NCBI GenBank assembly: GCA_030142905.1
Contig: JASJOG010000021.1
Coordinates: 496,001-560,000, forward strand
DNA from: Heliopora coerulea
Lineage: Eukaryota > Cnidaria > Anthozoa > Scleralcyonacea > Helioporidae
DNA length: 64,000 bases
Direction: 5' to 3'
Below are positions 57,866 through 64,000 of this stretch, piece after piece. Position numbers and translations under genes: made by a program. The first letter of the stretch is position 1. Every line of letters begins with the position of its first letter. The notes under the pieces were generated by a model that had not been told where the DNA came from, searched no databases, and worked only from the letters and a program-made list of their open reading frames with translations.

Positions 57866-60343
57866 GAGTGAAAGAGAGAAGGAAAGTAAGGAAAAAAGAA
57901 ACAAATAAACAAACAAAAAAGGAAGAAAAAAAGAAAGAAGAAAGGAAAAAAGAATTAAAGAAGCAAGGAAGGAAATAGAGAAGGACAGAAGGAAAAACGG
58001 AAGACAGAGACACAAAAAGACAGCAAGAAAGAAACAGAAAAAACAAACAAAGAAACGTCTGCAGGAAGGCATACAGGAATGAAGATAGGAAGGGAGGTAG
58101 GTAAGTAGGAAGGGAGATAGGTAGGAAGGGAGGTAGGTAGGTTGAGGTAAAACGGACAACAGGCAGGTAGGAAGGTTGGTAGGTAGGCAGGCAGGCAGGG
58201 AGGCTGGAAGGCAGGCGGGTAAGTAAGCAGGAAGGTTGGTATGAAGGGAATAAAGAAGGAAAGTAAGAAGGAAGGAAAGGAAGGAAAGGAGGGAAGGAAC
58301 GCAGGAACAAAGGACGGAAAAGAGAAAGGAATGGAAGGTGGGAGGGAGAGAGAGAAGGGAGGGAGAAAAGCCTGATGTAACTTAAACATTATTGGCTTAC
58401 TGTCTCGTAACACATGAACCGTTTTCCGGGTTCCACTTGGATGCCTTGCTCTGAACAAATTTTGTTCCTTTGAAGGCCGTTTGAGGTAAATTTCCACTGC
58501 CTGAAATAAAGTCGGAAATAGAGGATGTTGCCAGTCTACAAGCTATGCTACAATGGGATAAATACAGTGATCCACATAGGAAAGGAAACGTATAAAAACA
58601 ACGAAAATCTACAGTAACGATATGTTGATTTGGCTCTGAGTACCATTCCACGAAACATCGTGAACAAACAAAGTAACTAACATCAATCGCGACAAGCGAA
58701 AGAAAATAAATACAAAAATATGCAACAGGCAAAAAATAAAAAATTTCGTAAGTCTGAGAAAAAAAAAAATTACTTTCGGTGCGAAAAACCATTATAACAA
58801 TGAAACAGCCGTTTTTACACTTAATACTTTGACTTCGTTTTCCTCTGTTTTCTTTCTGCCAGTGATTTTACTTCACTTTCGACTTGTTTTTCTGTACACA
58901 GCTTTATATGAAATAACTGGATTAGGATATATGGAAATTTAAAAAGCTGCATCCCACAACCTCAAGTGTCCTTTGCCCTTACAATACATTTTGTCGTTAC
59001 AGAAAAACATGCCTTCCGCAGTATTTCAATTGCAATATTATCACTGACCGTATATGCCCATTGTCTATTCTCTCTACCAACGTTACCATAACAATTATCG
59101 AGGGTTTTGATCGTTTGTTAGTTCCCAACTTGTGGGTTCACTAATTACTACCGAACACTACGGCAAGGTCCTCTTAAGAAGACCTAAAGCTAAGTTCCAC
59201 AACTACAAGATAATGTTAGATGGATTGAAAGGCTATGACTGAGCATTTTACAAGAAAATGGTTACAAAATACTTATTTGAACAATATAGTATTTAACTTG
59301 AAAGAACTCAACAAACATGGTGTTAGTTAACGATGTTAAACTTAAACATTTTCCTGATTGTAACTCACGAAGTATTTACCTGCAGCAGCTCCAATAGCGA
59401 CGACAGAATAAACGGTAATGTCTGGAGAAAAAAAGAATAGATAACAGAACAGAATGGGAAAAGGTACGTGGTAGTAGCAAACTGCTCATCACAAAACGTC
59501 ACATTTCAAACCGAGGATTGCATATTATCTAACCTTATAAACACAAGTACGGATAACGCGATTGGCGATTATAAATATCCTGCAATATTTTTACGGTGAA
59601 AACTATATAAAGCCAGTTTGTCAGCGTGCCCTGAAGGGGTAAAATGGGAAGTGGGATTTGCCTATTTTTGCACTAGAAAAACGGGATTTGGCTCTCTGAG
59701 ACTGGGAATCGCAAATACAAAACTGGGAATAGGAAACACGTCTATATATTACACAGCATGTATATTTCATGTTCCTAAAGTCTGAGAACGACTAAAGAAA
59801 TTGCCAAGATACCGAAAAACTCTTAAACGAAACCAACTCACTACATTTACGACGCAGTCAGGGATTCACTCAGTTTTTTTACTCTTACGAGTCAGTGATT
59901 TATTTATACAACGGTGCAGATGTGACTGAGCATTTGGGCAAAAAATATGCTGGGAAATGGGTTTTGGACAAAATATGGGCTGGGGAAATAATGGGATTTA
60001 GACTCCCCTTCAGGATCCTCGACGTCGTTCTTCCATATGTAAGTTTCGCTGATGAATTTCTGTTCACAATGTTCTCGCGAATGGGGCAAATGTCCGTAAG
60101 ACCCTCGTGAGCAAATGGTAAATATCATCACTATTATGGTGAAATTAATAAGCTAACTTCGCACAGTGCCAACAAGACCGGTCAAAATTTGCACTATGCA
60201 GCATGCATTTATCATTTATATTTTGATTAGTAATATATCCACTTGTACTATACACTAAACGATCCATTAAGAAATATTATTTACCTTCTGCACTACACCA
60301 TATACGTCTTCAGAGAACGAAGCAGCAACCAGTCGAGATAACC
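56453..60343 (-). CDS. NDC1: Nucleoporin NDC1, C-terminal part (5 exons)
   Basis: Exons 60343-60285, 59421-59380, 58500-58401, 57642-57591 and 56516-56453 join in one frame (317 nt, about 105 residues to TGA). NDC1 is a transmembrane nucleoporin that anchors the nuclear pore in the pore membrane. The joined sequence shows GLSRLVAASFSEDVYGVVQK, LPFILSSLLELL, AVEIYLKRPS, SVYRITETFKQHV and NREFLKSFLTFQE at the end. This follows the vertebrate NDC1 C-terminus (ASF-EDRYGVVQ, LP-IL-LLL, AIYRITTTFGEHL, RLQQF-EFKE) in order and at the right spacing. The N-terminal membrane half and remaining C-terminal domain are upstream; I found no earlier exon within 60,344-64,000. Confidence 0.85.
57591..57642 (-). 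CDS. NDC1: NDC1 exon (YRIT block)
   Basis: 52 nt, TLRCSVYRITETFKQHV. Acceptor TTTCTTAG after a T-rich tract, donor GTAGGT, phase 2 out. Too short to be seen as an ORF; found by frame and the YRIT-TF motif. Confidence 0.82.
57829..57862. repeat. (TA)n microsatellite
   Basis: AT dinucleotide run in NDC1's third intron (between its third and fourth visible exons), directly next to the purine tract. Confidence 0.9.
57864..58372 (+). repeat. About 500-nt purine-rich (GGAA/GGTA) tract
   Basis: The plus strand is almost all A and G, first AAAG/GAAA-like, then GGTAGGTAGGAAGG-like repeats, then GGAAGGAAAGG. The Phe/Ser/Pro-rich ORFs on the minus strand (57,732-58,497) are artefacts of this composition. 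Confidence 0.9.
58401..58500 (-). CDS. NDC1: NDC1 exon (variable linker)
   Basis: 100 nt, AVEIYLKRPSKEQNLFRARH to VHVLRD. Acceptor ATTTCAG, donor GTAAGC, phase 1 out. A second open frame through the same bases (…NPENGSCVTRQ stop) is in another frame and is rejected. Confidence 0.8.
59380..59421 (-). CDS. NDC1: NDC1 micro-exon
   Basis: 42 nt, 14 codons, TLPFILSSLLELLQ. Acceptor TTTCTCCAG, donor GTAAAT, phase 0 at both ends. Confidence 0.82.
60285..60343 (-). CDS. NDC1: NDC1 exon (YGVVQ block)
   Basis: 59 nt; begins with two bases of a split codon, reads LSRLVAASFSEDVYGVVQK, donor GTAAAT in phase 0. Acceptor AACTGTAG. This is the strongest family match of the set. Confidence 0.85.
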
Positions 60344-60763
60344 CTACAGTTATATTTTGCGAGTAAACTAGTTCAAATGATTTTGTCATAGTTTGCAATA
60401 TCTGTTACAGAATCATCGTCATGGTAGATTGATGAGAAAACTTCATGATCAACAACTTTGCCAATCATGAAATTTTCTCTTGCAACACACAGATATTATC
60501 TATACAGATATGAAAATCAGTCACACTAAGTGACACTAAATGACATCGATAATAAACAAGTTAGGTCAACTTCATATCCAAGGCCATTTCGATCAGTCTT
60601 GAAAGACCTTCTCACTTATAAAATTGCATGATTTAAAGCTATGAAGTGTTATTTCTGGCGTTTCAATGAAAATATTTCTCAAGGAATGTAGTTAGTCTGA
60701 AATAATAATAGTCCATGGTCAACTATCGTACTTTGTTCACTACGACCAGCCGACAACTTCAAA

Positions 60764-61386
60764 AAGTATAAAATAAAACATATTCCGAAAAATAAAGACA
60801 TCTTGGAAGACTCAAGATATGAGTCAAAGCAAGACGAGTATATGAGACTGTAATATTTCGACTTTATTACAAAGTCGTCATCAGACAGAATGATTTACAA
60901 AACAAGCCAAGTTCTATATATACAGTGTGATGTAGACAACGGAAGTTAGGAATCCTATACCTGAGATATTAACACGACAGAACGCATTGCCAATTAATTA
61001 TCTCGAAAGGAAGCTATTATTTAAAAAGCAAAAGTCATTAATTATTATTAACAACTATTATTTACAAGTCTACGTCATCTTACACATCAGTATTGTCGGG
61101 TCAGTTGTTGTTAATGACTTTTGCCTTGTAAATAACAGCTTCCTTTCGAGATAATTAATTGGCAATGCGTTCTGTCGTGTTAATATCTCAGGTATAGGAT
61201 TCCTAACTTCCGTTGTCTACATCACACTGTATATATAGAACTTGGCTTGTTTTGTAAATCATTCTGTCTGATGACGACTTTGTAATAAAGTCGAAATATT
61301 ACAGTCTCATATACTCGTCTTGCTTTGACTCATATCTTGAGTTTTCCAAGATGTCTCTATTTTTCGGAATGTTTTATTTTATACTT
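60764..61386. mobile_element. 620-bp foldback element
   Basis: AAGTATAAAATAAAACA…TTCCGAAAAATA at the left is mirrored by TATTTTTCGGAATGTTTTATTTTATACTT at the right. Arms of roughly 270 bp are nearly identical (shared AATTAATTGGCAATGCGTTCTGTCGTGTT-type sequence on opposite strands) around a loop of about 80 nt near 61,040-61,120. No ORF. Both arms carry GACTTTATTACAAAGTCG. Confidence 0.9.
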
Positions 61387-61597
61387 GTTCACTACTGTGA
61401 GATGATTATATTCACCTTCGAAAAGGCGTCCCAAGAAGTCAGAGAATTAAGGCATTGAATATTGACAGAATCGAAAGTATGCTGCCAATTTTGGTATTTT
61501 TATTGCCAAATTTGGTAATTTAAATACACGTTATTTGAGATATTTACTCGTTTTATATGGTTGAGATTGAGCCTGACTGCATGGCTATATTTATATG

Positions 61598-62358
61598 CCG
61601 TATTTATTCCAATAGACGACCACTATCAACTAAACGCCTCCAGCCAATAAACACTCCCTGAACTGATCAAATTATTTAATAAACGCTCGTCCTCCAACAA
61701 AAGCCATACCACAATGAACGCCTCTCTCGAATAAACGCACCCAAGTAAAAACAAATGTAACTCGGACTCATTTTGACCGGTTCTATTCTTTAACATTAAC
61801 TTTTAAGATGAGGTTTCTTGCAGAGAAACGACCGTTCGTACTCAACGCCAAAATATGAATATTTGTCTTCGATGTGTCAGCTTTTCTTCCAGAATCTTCC
61901 CACAGGCTTTCGATGTGTTCCTTGCTGGGTAGATACCTGGTACTATTAGGTCAACGTCTCACTTTCCCACAACTTTCTACTTCAACGACGCTTCCTTGCA
62001 ATACAGTTAGAAATGTTCCAACTAGTCTTGAAAGCTCTATTGCAACATGCCTTGCCAAAATCGATGTAGCCATTTCATGCACGTTTATAGTCCAAGGCTA
62101 AAAGCAAATTCCGTTATCATTTTCACCCCTATTAGTCCGGCAAGGACACTTACATAACCATGACACCACTGAAGTACCTATACCTTATTCTGACAACAAA
62201 ATAATTTATGAACATTCAAGTCAAATTATGTGAACATTTTCTATTCGTAGGGTTAAAATATTAAATTATAAAGTAAAAGCCCCTCTCTAATTGATACCTC
62301 TCCTTTCAGAGCTCAATTTTTTAATAAACGGAGAGGGCGTCTATTGGAATAAATACGG
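61598..62358. mobile_element. 761-bp TIR element
   Basis: CCGTATTTATTCCAATAGACG at the left and its exact 21-bp complement at the right end. ACGCC/AAACGC words follow inside both ends. Internal ORF of 75 codons (61,874-62,101) has no transposase motif. Target duplication not clear. Confidence 0.75.
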
Positions 62359-62539
62359 TTACGTAAGTCAAGAATCTTATCAAATATGCTGCATGTTTTA
62401 ACGCTTCCCTACCTTTTTCTATTAGAAGAAGTTGGCTAAGTTTTCACTTCCCCCGCATGTTTGATCTTGCCAAATATGCTAATGCTTCTCAGTAAGCTTG
62501 GTACAAATAGTACTTTGTTATCACTTATACAATTCATTA

Positions 62540-62820
62540 AGAATTCATGAGGAAAATACAAAGGAAAATGATAACCGTGTCGGGTTTTTATATGTGAAAA
62601 AGACACATGTGACTTTATAGAGGGAGAAAAAGTTCATTTTCTCAGCTTAGAAAACATAAATTTCCAAACTTTCTTCACCAATTAGCGTATTAAGAGGTGA
62701 ATTTTATAAGACATTTAAAAAACTCACAGTACGTGCTTTATCAGGTCTAAAACACCCGGCTACCGCCTCGTGTTTTAAATCCCGATGAAGCACTCCTGCT
62801 CGGCTTTTTAAATATTACGT
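62540..62820. repeat. Copy B of the dispersed repeat (uninterrupted)
   Basis: Aligns with 5282-5342 plus 5654-5882 and lacks the 307-bp MITE: GTGTCGGGTTTTTATATGTG reads straight across the site where copy A has TA-MITE-TA. Confidence 0.75.
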
Positions 62821-64000
62821 AAGGGTTTAAGTGATTTTTCCCCTCGAACAGCATATTAGCACTGGCATCATTTCTGGCTGAAGAAAAAGTTAAAGGAGAC
62901 TTTTTGTCTGAATTCATTACTCTGCATTAAGTGTAAAGGCACAGTTATAAAATATTACAATAGCACAATATTTGTTCATCTTGCTTATAAATTCATTTGT
63001 AAGCTAGAATAAAGTACGGAAGATTACCATGAAAGCTAAAGAGCTGAAACGGCTGCTTTAACATTATCATTTACTAAATGGTGGAACCAAGGGGACCTCT
63101 GTCCCATTTATCCATCATTAATCCAGATTAACTGAAGTCCTTAAGAAAGCCGAGTTGTAACGCCAAACATTTGTCACGGAACAGATGTCTTGAGGACAGG
63201 ATGCGAAAGAAAATAAAACTTAAACTTCTGTGTTGGAAATTTTGCAAAATACCAATCCTTGGCCTCGTGGGAATGAACATCGTTGCAAGTAAATTTGAAT
63301 CACGGTGTTTTTACTTGCATTGATGCCATTGATAAACGAGAATGCCAGGTAATGAAAGTCACAGAAAACTTCTCAAATTTCATGAAAACTTTAAATTTGA
63401 ATAGGCTCAAACTTGATGCAAGTCAATGCAAGCTGGTGCAAGCTGACGTAAGTTGCCCAGTTGGTCTCCAGCTCTAATTTAAAGATGGGTAAAATTAAAG
63501 ACAGTTCAGAAATTTCTAAGAAAAAGGACCAAAACACAACCTCCTGGGTGTTACTGGTAGACCATCTTACAAATTTTGAAACTTCACATACACTAGCGAT
63601 GACCAGTTTTGTGTCATTGATGGTGATGTAGTTTATATTAATTCCTCATACTTACAATTGGGGACCTCAAACAATTTTAAAGTTTGTTTCTTACGCGACA
63701 GGAGAAACCTTCGTCCAGTTTGCCCGAGGGCTGGTGTCTCATATGGGTAGATCATATTTCCAAGTTCACTGTTCAATAGACTACTTTGCTAATCCTGGTC
63801 CTAGTCCATACAGGGAGCAAACCGACAGCTTGTCCCAGTCATTTGAAATTGTAATTTTGTACAGTTACCCCAGCGTAAACTGGATCCACTCGAGATAAAC
63901 TAGGAATTTGACATGAGCGAATTGGTCTATTTTGATAATCAGTACTGAAAACGATCCTCCAAGGAACATGTAAAAGCTGTGATGAAAATAGATCAAGTTT
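62821..64000. other. Unassigned right end of the window
   Basis: No exon of NDC1 or another gene recognised on either strand. Short ORFs (63,283-63,477) have no family match. Probably NDC1 intron or upstream sequence. Confidence 0.4.

Noticed and set aside
57732..58497. Large Phe/Ser/Pro/Leu-rich minus-strand ORFs
   Set aside because: They are the translation of a polypyrimidine strand in three frames; only the 58,401-58,500 part is a real exon, in a specific frame.
58397..58792. 131-codon minus-strand ORF ending …GSCVTRQ
   Set aside because: Overlaps the NDC1 exon in another frame. The frame giving AVEIYLKRPS joins in phase with the other NDC1 exons and matches the family; this one does not.
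1..64000. CRISPR arrays, prophage, operons or bacterial insertion sequences
   Set aside because: No regularly spaced direct repeats with unique spacers, and all confident genes are split by spliceosomal introns.

Overview
The window looks like nuclear DNA of an early-branching animal, most likely an anthozoan cnidarian (stony coral or sea anemone type). The evidence is AT-rich sequence, small exons with GT/AG borders in kilobase introns, three conserved animal housekeeping genes, and a dense mix of foldbacks, MITEs, tRNA-derived SINEs and a decayed CR1/L2-like LINE. The taxon is inferred from gene and repeat style; no marker gene proves it. There is no CRISPR array, operon, phage or canonical RNA gene.

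Layout. (1) 1-20,534, plus strand: 3' part of a gene with one EGF-like repeat per exon (eight repeats, WIF1/VWDE-type spacing), followed by two predicted exons that give an unrecognised C-terminal tail. Its 5' end lies outside the window. (2) 24,221-29,211, minus: a complete five-exon mitochondrial creatine kinase gene (405 aa) with a PIF/Harbinger-derived element in its second intron. (3) 29,212-35,919: intergenic, holding a head-to-head pair of tRNA-derived SINEs and a degenerate LINE. (4) 35,920-51,260, minus: complete EMC1 (ER membrane complex subunit 1), seven exons, 992 aa, one very large first exon and six introns all in phase 1. (5) 51,261-56,274: intergenic, with a Crypton/ZMYM-like (DUF3504) tyrosine-recombinase fragment split by a hAT-like MITE. 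(6) 56,275-60,343, minus: the last five recognisable exons of nucleoporin NDC1, with upstream exons not found. (7) 60,344-64,000: a 620-bp foldback, a TIR element and an older repeat whose second copy is at 5.3-5.9 kb.

The genes do not form one pathway. EMC1 inserts membrane proteins in the ER, NDC1 anchors nuclear pores, mitochondrial creatine kinase buffers energy, and the EGF protein is probably secreted or on the cell surface. All exon borders were worked out by hand from frame, phase and family match, without transcript data. I found no convincing new molecular system. The most informative items are the layered transposon insertions (nested elements with target-site duplications and an in-window empty-site relative) and the unassigned tail of the EGF protein.
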